This document shows positions 45,381 through 57,036 of a stretch of DNA of 64,000 bases, in pieces. The stretch comes from Combretum micranthum (lineage: Eukaryota; Streptophyta; Magnoliopsida; Myrtales; Combretaceae): the NCBI GenBank assembly GCA_024138025.1, contig JAMXBD010002223.1, positions 124,001 to 188,000 of the forward strand. The letters run 5' to 3'. The notes beneath the pieces were generated by a model. That model was not told the DNA's origin, did not search any database, and was given only the letters and a program-made list of their open reading frames with translations. The stretch's first letter is position 1. Each line of letters begins with the position of its first letter. Position numbers and translations under genes: made by a program.

Positions 45381-46035
45381 TGTGTGGGTTAGGATTCAAT
45401 TAAGATGATGACGTGCATGCTGCATGATTATCATGTTACACGTGACCTAGGGAAACAACACGTATAAGGATGACCAAGAGAGAGTTGTATAAAGAGGAGG
45501 AGTAGGCATTATCAATAGGTTCTAACACACGCGTGATACACGAAGGAGCTAGAAAGTATCAACCTCACTAGATAACTCGAAAGTCGTGTGTGTTCCTGAG
45601 TGAGTCAAGTAATTGATTCACAAAAATGGAAATCCGACAGCATGACAGGTGTTTGTCCAAGATTTTGCTTGTCCAAATAAGGTAGGGACTAGTGGTATTT
45701 ATAGAGATCTAGCCGTCAATGTCGTTCATCAGATAAGATAGACAACCAACGGCTAGGATGAGTCTTTCTCACTATGGATATGAATGTGGACTCCTTTGTG
45801 GATCCAGGCCAATTAAGGTCTTCATTTGTAATGTATGTGTGAACCAATTTGAGAAAGGTTGGAATTGGACAAGCCAATTCCAACGGGCACTACTTCAAGC
45901 CTACCATGCCAATTCTCTGATGATTATCCCAATTAAGCTAGGCCTAACTCTCTGAGCCTGTTACATTAGCACATAGAGTTAAACCCAAATAAAAATTAGA
46001 CTCAAAGCCTTTATAATCTAATCCATACATCTACA
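45381..46035 (-). mobile_element. 5' LTR of the Tat element
   Basis: 655 bp with tg...ca ends on the plus strand (tgtgtgggtt to catctaca). It matches 12257-12910 throughout and is followed on the minus strand by the PBS and gag. The flank beyond 46035 is acggc, against atggc beyond the other LTR. Confidence 0.9.
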
Positions 46036-47085
46036 ACGGCAATTATGTGCCACTTCAAGTCTACTTTGAAGAAGGATTGCCTCTTGCAATAATAATCTCA
46101 TATATGTGTCATACTCATTATAAATTATTTATTTTGTGAAGGAAAAGCCGCCAGACATAATTCGATCAACATATGACAGAATGCTGAGCTCAATTTAAAG
46201 CTATAAGCCGGAAACTTGAGTCCATCCTAAAGCAAGCCCTAGTGGATCGCAACTCCAAGCTGTAGCAAAAGCACGATGACAACACTGGCTCTCTGAAAGA
46301 GCATCGTACACCAAGACTAAGTTCGATAAGATTTAAGTCAAGTTGCAGAAGTGAAGATGCCGAGCTGAAGCACTTGTTTGATCTGACACTGGCATCCACG
46401 GTTGCTTATGAATGAAATCCGGTCACTTACAAGTTCAATCTGAGCTCTTTGTTGACGGATCCAAGGCTGGATAGACCTGCACGTAATTGAGGCCATGCCA
46501 AGCATCCGAGTTGCAACACTTCAGCAACTTCAAACTACCAGTTTAGAGTTGAATTTCTTTAAGATAAACACGTCTTAGCTGATCACAAGGTCCATTGCAG
46601 CTCAACTCTAAGAGACCTGCAATAAGAATTTGAGTTGTGAATGATAGAGAATAGCAGCGGGTACAAATTTGTTTTGAAGATCGAAACACTCACACATGAT
46701 AGAAGTCAATTGATCAATCCATGCCAAGCGACAATTCAATCTCGACCAGGAACATAGAAGCCGAATTTAAGCTTGACACAACAAGATCAAGCTGATCAGT
46801 CACTTAGCAGACCAAGCCAAGTTGCCTTTATCGAACTTGCACAAATCAGAACCACATATAGAAGCCAAGAAGCAGCACGTGGAGCGCCCACTAGCAAGCA
46901 GACCAAGCGGTCACTGGAGTGCTAGTTAAGTAACAACCGAGCGCCTCATGCCAGGATCAATACGCCCTGTCGAACGCCCACATCTTCACTCCGAGAGTCC
47001 CTTGTAGTCACTCCGAGCGCCCTTGACTTCATCTCGGAGCTTTCCTCAGCACCCGAACTAAACTCCAAGCACAGCAAGCAAACCT
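46036..47085. other. Left half of an older LTR-like sequence with GAGCGCC motifs
   Basis: Non-coding and less AT-rich than its surroundings. A GAGCGCCC-like motif recurs (about 46880, 46939, 47022, with GAACGCCC near 46972), and again after the copia insertion (about 55605 and 55625). The two halves are separated by the copia element and its aacct duplication. They probably form the LTR of a gypsy element whose decayed PBS is at 55943. Confidence 0.45.
47081..47085. repeat. Target-site duplication of the copia element (left)
   Basis: aacct, identical to 55443-55447. Confidence 0.92.
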
Positions 47086-47516
47086 TGTTGAGAATTTTTC
47101 AAAAGTTAATTAAGCTTGACTTCTTGTCTTCAGTAGTGAACAGAAACTTGTAAGTGAAGTTTTTGGAAGGCAAAGGAATGTCATTTTTGGTGAATTAAAT
47201 ATAAATTTAAAGCTTATTAAGTGTAATTTTAAATGATGTAAGTTACAAGTTCATTGAAATTTTCTAGAGAGAGTTATAGCTATTTTATTACAGGTTGAAA
47301 AAAATTAATGTTTGGTGTTTACAATTCTATTTTTATGTACATTTTTTTTATGGTCATTAGCTGATGTTTAGGCCTATAAAATGATTTGTAATAAGTTGTT
47401 ATACATATGAATACTAAGAAAAAATATAGAAAAAAAAAACTTATAAGTTATCCCTTTCGTCCCTCTCTTCATTTGTATTAAGATTCCATATTCGTAACCC
47501 ATCATAGCTTCCAACA
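47086..47516 (+). mobile_element. 5' LTR of the copia element
   Basis: 431 bp, TG...CA, collinear with 55019-55442. It contains the promoter; a candidate TATA-like run lies near 47370-47400, close to 'cctataaaatg'. Confidence 0.92.
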
Positions 47517-47519
47517 AAT

Positions 47520-47532
47520 TGGTATCAGAGCC
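47520..47532 (+). promoter_or_regulatory. Primer-binding site of the copia element
   Basis: TGGTATCAGAGCC, complementary to the 3' end of plant initiator tRNA-Met, starts three bases after the LTR. Confidence 0.9.
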
Positions 47533-47540
47533 TTGTTAAA

Positions 47541-48500
47541 ATGACCACCAAAACTAATATCACCTTCCAATACCCACAACTAACCAAAATAAACTATGAC
47601 CTATAGGCACTATGCATGAAGGCCATAATTGGGTCTCATGGCTTATGGGACATTGTCGAGAAGGGATATAAAGATCCTGCAGATGAGAATACTACAACCG
47701 TGGTTGAACTAGAAGCTTGGCGGTGAGCAAAGAAGAGAGATCAAAGTGTACTCTCAATTATTCATCAAGGGTTAGATGATGATATGTTCGAAAAGATAGC
47801 CAATGCAACGAGAGCCAATGATGCATGGGAAATTCTAAAGAATTCCGTGATCGGAGTTGATAGGGTGAAGAAGGTGCGACTCCAAACTCTAAGGGCTGAG
47901 TTTGAGTCAATTTCGATGAAGGAGAATGAGTATGTAGAAGATTATTTTACTCGAGTATTGGCGGTTGTGAATCAAATGAAGCGGGTTGGTGAAATGATGG
48001 AAGATGTGAGAGTAGTAGAGAAGATTTTGTGCTCTCTCAATGCGAAATTCAATAATGTGGTGGTGGCGATTGAAGAATCAAAGGACATAGAGATCGACGA
48101 GTTAAATGGATCATTGCTAGCCCATGAAGAAAGAATGAAGAGGCCCCAACAAGAATCGGTGGAGCAAGTTTTGCAAGCAAAATTTTCCTTTAATCCTAAG
48201 AAAAATGACAGAGGAGGAAGAGATCGAGGTCGTGGTAGAGGTCGAAGTTGTGGATGAGGCCGTGGTCGCAGACAAGGGAGAGGAGATGGTCATGGTCAAG
48301 GAAAAGGCGAGCAACATTTATTTTGCGAAAGTGGAAATAGGAGTTCTCAAAGAGGTCGTGGACGAGGGAGAAATAATAATTGGAGAAAAGATAAAAGCCA
48401 AGTAGAGTGCTATGCATGTGAGAAGAACAGTCACTATTCTTGGGAATGTCAAACTAAGAGTTGTGATGAAGAGACGAACTTTATTGAGCATGAGGAGACA
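47541..48500 (+). pseudogene. Copia gag with zinc knuckle
   Basis: The ATG at 47541 starts MTTKTNITFQYPQL. One in-frame stop (near 47608) and another near 47724 are followed by a clean 157-codon stretch (47784-48257) with [14 protein letters not shown] and [20 protein letters not shown], the UBN2-type copia gag domain. An Arg/Gly-rich segment follows, and then the knuckle C-Y-A-C-E-K-N-S-H-Y-S-W-E-C (about 48408-48449) with all four ligands. It packages RNA. A TGA at about 48256 breaks the frame before the knuckle. Confidence 0.9.
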
Positions 48501-48850
48501 GAAGGTGATACTCTTTTATTTTCTCAAAAAGAAGGCTCTGTAGAAAAAGATGTCACGTGGTATCTTGACAACGGTGCAAGCAACCACATGAGAAGAGATA
48601 GAAGCAAATTTGTGGAGTTGAATACAAAAGTGACTAGGAATGTTCATTTTGGAGATGATACAAAGATGGAGATTAAGGGAAAAGGCTCAGTGATTTATGC
48701 CATAAAGGATGGAGACCATAAAATTCTCCATAATGTCTACTACATCCCCAAAATGAAGAAATATTTTGAGCATTGGACAACTGCTAGAGAGTGGACACAA
48801 AGTGAAGATGGAGAACAATTATTTGTGGCTTCGAGATCGAGATGATAAAC
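48501..48850 (+). pseudogene. Copia protease
   Basis: DVTWYLDNGASNHMRRD near 48550-48595 is the copia aspartic protease site. The usual D-S/T-G-A appears as D-N-G-A. The following GKGSVIYAIKDGDHKILHNV and YYIPKM blocks are standard. A frame change near 48,770 ends the stretch. Confidence 0.85.
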
Positions 48851-49820
48851 TTATTGCTAACGTTGTCATGACAAAGATCCGAATGTTCATGTTAAATGTG
48901 AAAACAGTGGAAGCAAAGTGTTTACAAGCTTGTGTCAAGGATCCTTCATGGATTTGACACATGAGATTTGGGCGCCTCAACTTTGAAGGGCTTAAAATGC
49001 TAGGAGAAAAGAATAAGGTGAAAGGAGTTCCCAAAATCAATCACCCGAATCAATTATGTGAGGCATGTCTACTCAAAAAACATGCAAGAAAGAGCTTTCC
49101 AAAGGCGTCACTTTTGCGAGCAACTAAGCCTTTACAACTTGTGCATGCAGATGTGTGTTGTCCTATCAAGCCACAATCTTTTGGTAAGAGTTCATATTTT
49201 GTGCTCTTCATCGATGATTACACAAGGAAGACATAGGTTTATTTTTTGAAGAACAAGAGTGAAGTTTTTGAGACATTTAAAAAATTCAAACTTCTTGTTG
49301 AAAAGGAAACTAGATACCAAATTAAAGCTCTAAGAACCGATAGAGGTCGAGAGTTCACTTCTAATGAATTCAGTAAGGAATAGTATTGGTCGTCCTATGA
49401 CGGTCCCAAGAGCACCACAACAAAGTGGGGTTATAGAGAGAAAGAATAGGACAATTCTTAACATGGCGAGGACGATGCTAAAAAGTAAGCATATGCTTAA
49501 GGATTTTTTGGCCGAGGCTATTTCATGTACGGTTTATCTCTCAAACTGTTCACCTACGAGGAGTTTAAAGAAAATAACCCCTCAAGAAGCATGGAGTTGA
49601 TGGAAGCCAAGTGTGAGGCACTTAAGAGTTTTCGGATCTATTGGCTATGTTCATGTATCCGAACAAGAAAGGACAAAGCTTGATGATAGAAGTAAGAAGA
49701 TGGTATTTATTGGTTATGCTGAGAACTCTAAAGGATACAAATGTTTTGAACCTATTTCCAAGAAAGTCGTGATTAGTAGAGATGTAGAGTTTCAGGAAGA
49801 TGCCTCATGGGATTAGAATT
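48851..49820 (+). pseudogene. Copia GAG-pre-integrase and integrase
   Basis: The zinc-binding module (RFGRLNFEGLKML, then LCEACLLKKHARKSFP) spans about 48961-49100. The catalytic core shows LVHADVCCPI (first D, about 49150), FVLFIDDYTRK, RTDRGREFTSNEF (second D, about 49340) and GVIERKNRTILNMARTM (E, about 49430). HLRVFGSIGYVHV and FIGYAENSKGYK (49613-49816) are the C-terminal part. All D, D, E residues are readable, but a TAG near 49236, a frame change near 49,370 and a TGA near 49,600 break the protein. Confidence 0.9.
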
Positions 49821-50748
49821 TTCAAGAAGAAGAGACATATAGTTTTCTTCCATATTTAGGAGAAGATGAGAATGAGGAACAAGAAACTGAAGGCGAGAAT
49901 TCAACTCCTTCCACACCAACTTCTTCCACATCAAGCTCAAGCGAACAACATCAAAGATTTCGAAGCGTAAGAGATCTCTATGATGCTATTGAAAGAATAG
50001 ATTATGAGAATCTTTTTTGTCTACCAGCAAATGATGAACCTTTGAGTTTTGAAGAGGCTGTAAAAGGCAAGAAATGGGTGCAAGCTATGGAGGAAGAAAT
50101 TCATTCCATTGAAAAAAATGACACTTTGGAATTTGTCACTACCTAGTGGTCATCAAGTAATTGGGGTTAAATAGGTTTACAAGCTAAAGAAAAATGTGAA
50201 AGGAGAAATTGAAAGGTACAAAGCGAGACAAGTTGTAAAGGGGTATAAACAAAAACATGGCATGGATTATGAAGAAGTATTTGCTCCCGTTGCCAGCTTG
50301 GAGATAATACGGTCATTGGTTGCTCTTGCGGCCTAAAACCAGTGGACAATTCATCAAATGGATGTAAAGTCAGCCTTTCTAAATGATACTCTTGAAGAAG
50401 AAGTATATGTGGAACAACCGAAAGGATTTACGGTGGAAAGTCATCAAGATAAGGTGCTAAGATTGAAGAAGGCGTTGTACGACCTTAAACAAGCGCCATG
50501 AGCATGGTATAGTCACATTGACAAATATCTTCAAGAGAATGGTTTTTCAAGGTGCATTCATGAATATGCACTTTATGTTAAAAAGGATAAAGATGATATT
50601 TTGTTTGTGTGAATTTATGTGGATGACCTCATTCTTATGGGAAATAATCCACAAGTGTATGATGATTTTAAAAAGGCGATGGGAGATGAGTGATATGGGG
50701 CTTATGTCATATTATTTGGGGATAGAAGTGAAACAATGGAGTGACAGG
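49821..50748 (+). pseudogene. Copia reverse transcriptase, 5' part
   Basis: Contains LSFEEAVKGKKWVQAMEEEI (about 50040-50100), [39 protein letters not shown] (about 50350-50410), [12 protein letters not shown] and the catalytic block YVDDLILMG (YVDD at 50616-50627). Several stops are present (for example just before AWY near 50500, and TGA near 50610). At 50748 the frame stops against LTR A' and resumes at 54195 with SDR on one side and MFISQEAYA on the other. Confidence 0.9.
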
Positions 50749-53700
50749 TGTCACGCCCCAAGCGGTACCTTAAATGTAACAGTCCGCCACATGCCATATA
50801 CTCACGAATTACTACCCAAGTCCTTCGGGAGTCTTGTATAGATGTAAGGCATCCCTTTACGACAATAGAATACTCGAACCGATGGAGTTTAGGAGTTTAA
50901 CTCGGCATTCAATAGCATTAGAAAATAAATCAAAACACATATGTACTTAGTTACAAAATCTAAAGGGCATTCCTCCATAAAAGAATATTAATTAGAGATC
51001 TATTACAATCATCCAGAGTCTTTTGGTTTCCTATGGGAGTCTAAGCAAATTTGAATACAACTTCTAGAGGAAACGCCTAGCTCCTGTACCTGAGCTGTAG
51101 CTTGTCTCGGTCTAAGCCATATGAATTTGTACTACAATAAATAAAAACTGTAGAGACGTAAGCTATACTAGCTTAGTGAGTGAGAACTTCCAAGATTACA
51201 ATTATAACACATCAATCAAACAAGTGAGTAATCAGACAAGTGATATGCATCAAACATATGACTAGCTGGAAATCATATGTGGATGGACTTGCGCCCTCCA
51301 TCCTAGGTTAGCAGATTAACAAATCCTACGGTACTACTCAATATGCCATTTAGGATCATGGTCAACCAACTTATAAATTCGTTTTATAAATCACGATTAA
51401 CCAACTTTTACACCGTTTAGGATCACAAAAAACCAACCAATGCTAATTTTCGATCCCCATTATGATATGAATAAGTTCATATTTATTTTCAATTTCGAAC
51501 ATTCAATTATACCGATTCTTTAACTGATCAATCAATAATCGCAGACAGTCAATCCTAATTAATCTATACAAGTAATGGTTAATCACCTGGCTTCGATATT
51601 CTTATATTCAATTTCTCATATCAACAATAACCATATATAATTCCCATTCACCCCCATCATGCATAGCCATTTTATCTTTGCCAAGTATCTAGTGCAACTA
51701 CCATTACAACCACATACAATAATTGAAATCGGAAGTGGTACTCACTCGGCCATAGATCACCGGTCTTTTAGTAGTAATAGTTTCGGTAGTAGAGATCGTC
51801 GAATTTGGTGTCACCTAAAAAGAAAGAAATACCCTAATAAGTATTTCATCACCTAACTAATCCAAACTATATATCAAAACTTAATAAATTCGTAATTCTC
51901 ATCATTTGCAGAAGTCTCGACTTAAAACGGCCATAACTTGGTCATTTTAACTCGGAATTTCGTAAATTATATATCGATTTCTATCTATTTCGAAAGATCT
52001 ATCTAATTTTAATATTATTTTCAAGTTTTGAAAATGTTTGGGTCACGAAACAGTAGGATCAGTTCTGATCAGTAACGATTTTCCAATTCCGAAAATAGTT
52101 TTGTGAATGTTTCAAATGTTTCTACTTTAAAATCAATTATACATGTAATATTAATGATTTCCTATCATGAATGACATGTTATGAGTTTGATGTATGCATG
52201 ATCTTGATGATATTAACTAAAAGGAAAATTTAGAAACTTTTTATTTACAAAACTTTAAAATTAACTACTTTTAAGAAAACTAGTTTCCTAACTTTGATAA
52301 CTCACTTGTGTTTTGGGATTATTTCTTCGAAATTTCTAGTTATCTTTGTTAGAATTGAGTCTTCATAATATCTATTACTTAAGACCTTCATTTTTACATA
52401 AAAAGTTCCATTTTATACTTTGTAAACATGTTTTCAAATAGGATTTATTCAAAAATCCGAATTTTTGAAAATTTAACTTTTGAATATTTCCTTTAAGAAA
52501 AACTTGTTTAATGCATTAAAATTTAAGGCTTTATTATACCTATCCCCTATGGACTTCATTTCTTAATTAAAACTTTCATTTTGAGTTTGGAAAATAGGTG
52601 TTTTTTTTACCTTAATCAAAAATTACGAATTTCCTAAATTATGTAGTAACTCAAAATTTCCTATATTGTTTTAGTAACTCAAAATTTCCTATATTGTTTC
52701 TACTCTTTGTTTTGCATATTCCTCTTATCAAATCTCATTTCAACTTATAAAAATCATCACTTAGTGATATCTATTATCTATACCCTTTCATTTTTCATAT
52801 AAAACACAAGTTTTAAAGTTGATAAAAGGGTTTTTAAAGCTTGATTTTGAGTTTATACGAATTTTTCATGTGAACATTTCAACAAAAGTTTTTCTTTTTC
52901 AAGTTTCTTGTCTTATCTACTTAAAGACTTACTAACTATAGCATTTATATACACAAGACAAAGCTTTTATGAGCATTAATGCATTAAAACACAAAATATT
53001 CATGAGATCATGAATGTCAAGTATCATATGAGTATCTGAATGCTAGATCTACTACTTATGATGCATGAAATGAAGCTTGAAAGCATGAATATGGATTTTT
53101 ATGCAAGATCTCTATTTTACTCTACTATTATATACATGAACATGAAGATATTCTAACAAAAACTCCTTTAAACACAAGATCTACTCTTGTGATGGCTTGA
53201 TATTCATGTAGTGGTATTTTCTTGTCTCTAGCAAGTGCTTATGGGGACTTAAATGTGAAAATACCCATGAATGATCTTGCCATTACAAGATTTAATGATA
53301 GAAAGAGTTAAGATTCATCACTTAAGGCTTGAATCAAGTAGAAAATGAAGAAGAAATGAGCTTTTGTGTGTGTGTGTGTGTGTGGAGTGTGTAGGGGCTC
53401 ATGGCAAGGAGAGGGTAAGAGGAGAGAGTTTGTGAAATTATTGAAACAATTGAAGTAAATGAAGGAGAGAGAATGTAAAAGATTATTTATAGTAAGTAAA
53501 TTAGGGTTTGTTTAATTACAATAAGGAAATAAAATAAAACAAATTGAGGTAAAATGGGGTGGTGTGCGCTGGTTTGAGGGAGTGGGAAGGAGAGAGAGAG
53601 TTTGAATTATTTTGTTTGTAATTTATGTAATAAAAGTTTTGATTTTTGTAATAATTTTTAAGAGACAAAAATTTCTTGGAAAAGAAAATGTAATTGAGTA

Positions 53701-54194
53701 TGTATGAGGATGTAAGACTAGGGTATGACTTGTATGTGTAGTAGGTTATACTTGTTAATAGTAATGAATAGTAAATAAGACATTTACTTTACCGGTAGTA
53801 AAGAAAATACGAGAAAAAGGCTATATCTATAATTTTTATAACCCGAAAAATTATGAAACTTATATTTTTGAAATCCTTATTAAATTTTGGTTCTAAAGAG
53901 TATTCCAGAATATTTTTCTGAATTTCTAGTTTCAGGGCTTGCTTTTCCGTAATGGATCAAGGGAAGGCTCGGAATAAAATTTTTTTTCGAAATTAGAACT
54001 TTTATGGTTTGAAATATACTTTAAAAAATATTCCACATTAAATTATTTTATAAAAGTTCTTTTAATTTGAAACCGAAGGAAAGCCGGATCTAAGGTTCCT
54101 AGGTTTCTCTCACAAGGTTTATACCAATCCAGTTTAGGGTTTTGGTTTTCGGTTTCTGAAGTTTACTTGATTACTAGGAAAACTGAGGTTTACA
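50749..54194 (-). mobile_element. Solo LTR A', 3.4 kb, inserted in copia RT
   Basis: Starts TGTCACGCCCC and ends GAGGTTTACA, with perfect duplications acagg (50744-50748 and 54195-54199). The copia RT frame is continuous across the empty site. Internal sequence matches LTR A (for example 'cggccataactt' and 'attttaactcggaatttcg' near 51931), and both share 'taccggtagtaa' near the 5' end. A TATAAATA box on the minus strand lies at 53484-53491. No coding domain. Confidence 0.93.
53365..53384. repeat. (TG)n microsatellite in LTR A'
   Basis: About ten TG repeats in the leader region of LTR A'. Its position differs from the TG repeat in LTR A, so the two expansions are probably independent. Confidence 0.85.
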
Positions 54195-55018
54195 ACAGGA
54201 TGTTTATCTCTCAAGAGGCATATGCAAGAGGGATTATAAAGAAGTTTAAGATAATGGATTGCAATCTCGTGAATACCCCAGTGGAGTACAGGGTAAAACT
54301 CTCCAATGAGGATGGAGTAAGCAAAGTCGACCTGACCACATTTCGAAGCCTTGTCTTAAGGCTACGGTACTTGACACGTACTAGACCCGATATACTATTT
54401 GCCATGGGATTAGTGAGTTGGTTTATGGAGAATCCAAGTGAAGAACACATGCGAGCTGCAAAGAGAATTCTTTGATATTTAAAAGGTACTCTTGATTATG
54501 GTATTTTTTTTATACTTCTTTGAAAGAGGCTCACTTAAAAGGATATTGTGATAGTGATTATGCTGGAGATATTGATGATCGAAAGAGTACTACTGGGTTT
54601 ATATATTTTCCTTTGGAGAAAATGCAATTTCATGGTGTTCAAAGAACAATCAATTGTAACACTCTCAACATATGAATCAGAGTATGTTGCTACAACTGCC
54701 AGTGCATGTCATGCAATACGACTAAGGAGATTGCTATGTGAACTTCATGTTGCTTAAGAAGAAGCAACTAAAATTTTGGTGGACAATAAATCGGCCATTA
54801 CTCTTGCAAAAAATCCAATGTTTCATGATCGGAGCAAGCACACAGATGCAAGGTTTCATTTTATTCGAGATTGCATTACCAATAAGGACATTGAGATAGA
54901 GTACATCAAAACTCTTGATCAAATGGCCGATATTTTTACAAAAACCCTCAAGAAAGATATATTTCAGCAGCTCAAAGAGATGAGTGGAGTTGTAAAAGAG
55001 GTCAAGTTTACAGGGGGA
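54195..55018 (+). pseudogene. Copia RT 3' part and RNase H
   Basis: The stretch 54200-54475 has MFISQEAYARGIIKKFKI, YRVKLSNEDG and RYLTRTRPDILFAMGLVSWF. RNase H follows, with YGIFF, STYESEYVATTASACHAI, VDNKSAITLAKNPMFHDRSK, HTDARFHFIRDCI and DQMADIFTKTLKKDIFQQL (to 55000). Stops near 54474 and 54756 and a frame change near 54,520 break it. The purine run acaggggga just before the 3' LTR is the polypurine tract. Confidence 0.92.
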
Positions 55019-55442
55019 TGTTGAGAATTTTTCAAAAATTAATTAAACTTGACTTCTCGCCTTTAGTAGTGGACAAAAACTTGTAAGTGAAGATTTAGGA
55101 AGGCAAAGCGATGTCATTTTTGTGAATTAAATATGGATTTAAAGCTTATTAAGTCTAATTTTAAATGGTGTAAGTTACAAGTTTATTGAATTTTCTAGAG
55201 AGAGTTATAGCTGTTTTATTACAGGTTGAAAAAAATTAATGCCTGGTGTTTAGAATTCTATTTTTATGTATTTTTTTTATGGTCATGATGTTTAGGCCTA
55301 TAAAAGGACTTATAATTAGTTGTTATACATATGAATATTAAGAAAAAATATAGAAAAAAAAAAAACTTATAAGTTATCCCTTTCTTTCCTCTTCTTCATT
55401 GTATTAAGTTTCTATATTCGTAACCCATCATAGCTTCCAACA
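55019..55442 (+). mobile_element. 3' LTR of the copia element
   Basis: 424 bp, collinear with the 5' LTR, TGTTGAGAAT to CCAACA, followed by the target duplication aacct (55443-55447). Confidence 0.92.
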
Positions 55443-55447
55443 AACCT
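55443..55447. repeat. Target-site duplication of the copia element (right)
   Basis: aacct, identical to 47081-47085. Confidence 0.92.
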
Positions 55448-55940
55448 GAGCTTCGGTCGGACAAAGCAGCAATAAAGGGAGAACCAAACCAAACTCGAGC
55501 AGTCTTGAATGAGAGCAGCTCATGTTTTGAAATGGATCGGTTAACATGACTCCAAGGAGCACCCATGATCTCATATTATAGCGCTCAACGCTAGAACTCA
55601 AGAACGCCCACAAGGTCCAAAATGGAGCGCTTATGCAATAGAACTACAAGTGACCCCGTAACATCTAGGATAGAGGCCAAGCAATTTTGGCATCTCCTAA
55701 ACTGGATCCTCAATAGTGTTGCTAGAACATATGGTTGAAGTGTTAAATTAGTTTATTAGTTTAGTTTTTAATTAAATTAATTATGATAGCTTTGTTTATT
55801 CAAAAACTAGTAGTTAGCACATTATTTTTATGGTTCGGTTTGATTCTTGCTTGTATTTTTATTACTGCATACATATCCGATTTACTATCTTGTAATTTCA
55901 CGCTTTTATAAAAGATTCTAAAAATACAAGTGTATTAGTT
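55448..55940 (+). mobile_element. Right half of an older gypsy LTR
   Basis: Continues the GAGCGCC-motif sequence cut by copia, then becomes AT-rich and ends just before a decayed PBS. The PBS on the plus strand gives the orientation. The LTR start was not located, so the total length is unknown. Confidence 0.45.
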
Positions 55941-55942
55941 TT

Positions 55943-55960
55943 TGGCACCATTGCTAGATA
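55943..55960 (+). promoter_or_regulatory. Decayed gypsy primer-binding site
   Basis: TGGCACCATTGCTAGATA resembles the common plant gypsy site TGGCGCCGTTGCCGGGGA at 12 of 18 positions, and most mismatches are C-to-T or G-to-A, as expected from methylation decay. The leader that follows has the AT-rich 'aattccacaaaaaattctg' style of such elements. No gag is visible downstream. Confidence 0.5.
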
Positions 55961-57036
55961 TTAGTAATTAATCCCTTACATTAAACACTTTTTTTTTTAT
56001 TTATTTATATTTCTTGGTAGTTTCTAGTTTGTTTAGTGTAGACTATAATCTAAAACTTTTTTGAAATTCCACAAAAAATTCTGAGAACTTAGAAAAAAAT
56101 CCAAAAATATCTCCCTTTGATTAGTTTCCTTCATGTATGCTAGGTGAGAGAGTCTCCGATTTGACTTGGCAGTTGCAGGTAGGCGCAAAAGGAGCACCAT
56201 ACTGGTTTCCTCCTCCTTTAATTAAATAATAACAATGACTAAAAGGAAAAAAACAATGAAAAATGAAACGCAGCACCTTTGTACATAGAAGGACTTTTAA
56301 TCAAACAATCTAGTTTAGAAGAAAAATCTAATTGGAAGAACGACAAAAAGTCTTGATTTGGTTTCAAGTAAAAGAAGAAGATGGTTTTGCCGCCATAACG
56401 TCTGAGGCAGCGGTCGATAATTAAGATGAGGGTAGGGTATTTAGGGTTGTATGCATAATTTTCCCATATGGAAGACAGTTCTAACATGACTATGTTTAAT
56501 CTTCTTGATATTAAAATGCTGTTTGGTGATCATAGTACCAAAGGCAATATTATGAGGTTATTTCGGGTAATGCAAGCTTCATAAGACTCCATTTTTTTTT
56601 TTTTTTCCTTTGACTTGTCATTCAAGTCATTTGATTTCCAATTCCGTCGATCTTCAACTAGTCTCTTCTATTCTTCATAAGGCCAGCTTCACTATTTAAT
56701 TTTGCCACAATTCGCTATATTTCTCGCTTTGCATAATTACTGCAAAAACTCATCAAAATTTAATATCATACTATGGGCCACGATTTTATCTATCTTGCCA
56801 TGAATGATCTAGAATAAGAGAAATAGAAAAGTCTATAACTGGGGCCGAAAATGAAATTAATATCATCCAGACAAACAAAACTAATGATGCAAGAGTCCCA
56901 TGAAACCAAGCAGAGGAAGCCAAGCAAAAGTAGTGGGCTATACAAATGCAAGGAATCACCATAAAATGGGAACTATCCAAACAAAGGTAATTGTCCCATG
57001 GGGCCGAATAGAGAAAGCAAAGCAAAAGCAAGCTAT
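55961..57036. other. Non-coding stretch, leader of older gypsy element and unassigned DNA
   Basis: T tract near 56590-56606. Small ORFs on the minus strand show no domain. No feature supported. Confidence 0.4.

Larger units (their letters stand above)
12257..46035 (-). mobile_element. Giant Tat-lineage Ty3/gypsy retrotransposon with nested insertions
   Basis: Two homologous LTRs (12257-12910 and 45381-46035) bound a single minus-strand element: PBS, gag, protease, RT, RNase H, second RNase H and integrase in order, then a very long 3' region and a polypurine tract. The flanking 5-mers are atggc (12252-12256) and acggc (46036-46040), a target duplication with one transition. Two insertions break it (26006-28218 and 29143-42583); each is flanked by perfect 5-bp duplications and removal restores the frame. 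Without them the element is about 18 kb. The long 3' region with tandem repeats and an antisense ORF fits the Tat lineage, as do the dual RNase H and the D-x-G-S-S-x-N-x-M-P protease. Stops throughout show that it is inactive. Confidence 0.8.
47086..55442 (+). mobile_element. Full-length Ty1/copia retrotransposon with nested LTR A'
   Basis: Two LTRs (47086-47516 and 55019-55442) with TGTTGAGAAT...CCAACA ends, a tRNA-iMet-type PBS, a polypurine tract and flanking duplications aacct. Gag, protease, integrase, RT and RNase H follow in copia order (integrase before RT). Excluding the nested solo LTR A' (50749-54194) and one 5-bp duplication, it is about 4.9 kb, normal for copia. In-frame stops and frame changes in gag, integrase and RT make it non-autonomous. 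In the first ~120 bp the LTRs differ at roughly one base in eleven by hand count, so it is not recent. Confidence 0.94.

Noticed and set aside
48117..48417. Overlapping ORFs opposite or out of frame with the copia gag Arg/Gly region (Val/Glu-rich and Ser/Thr-rich)
   Set aside because: Shadows of the purine-rich coding sequence. The gag frame has the recognisable domain.
57032..57036. gctat as target duplication for the deleted gypsy element
   Set aside because: No matching 5-mer follows the outer end of the 5' LTR.
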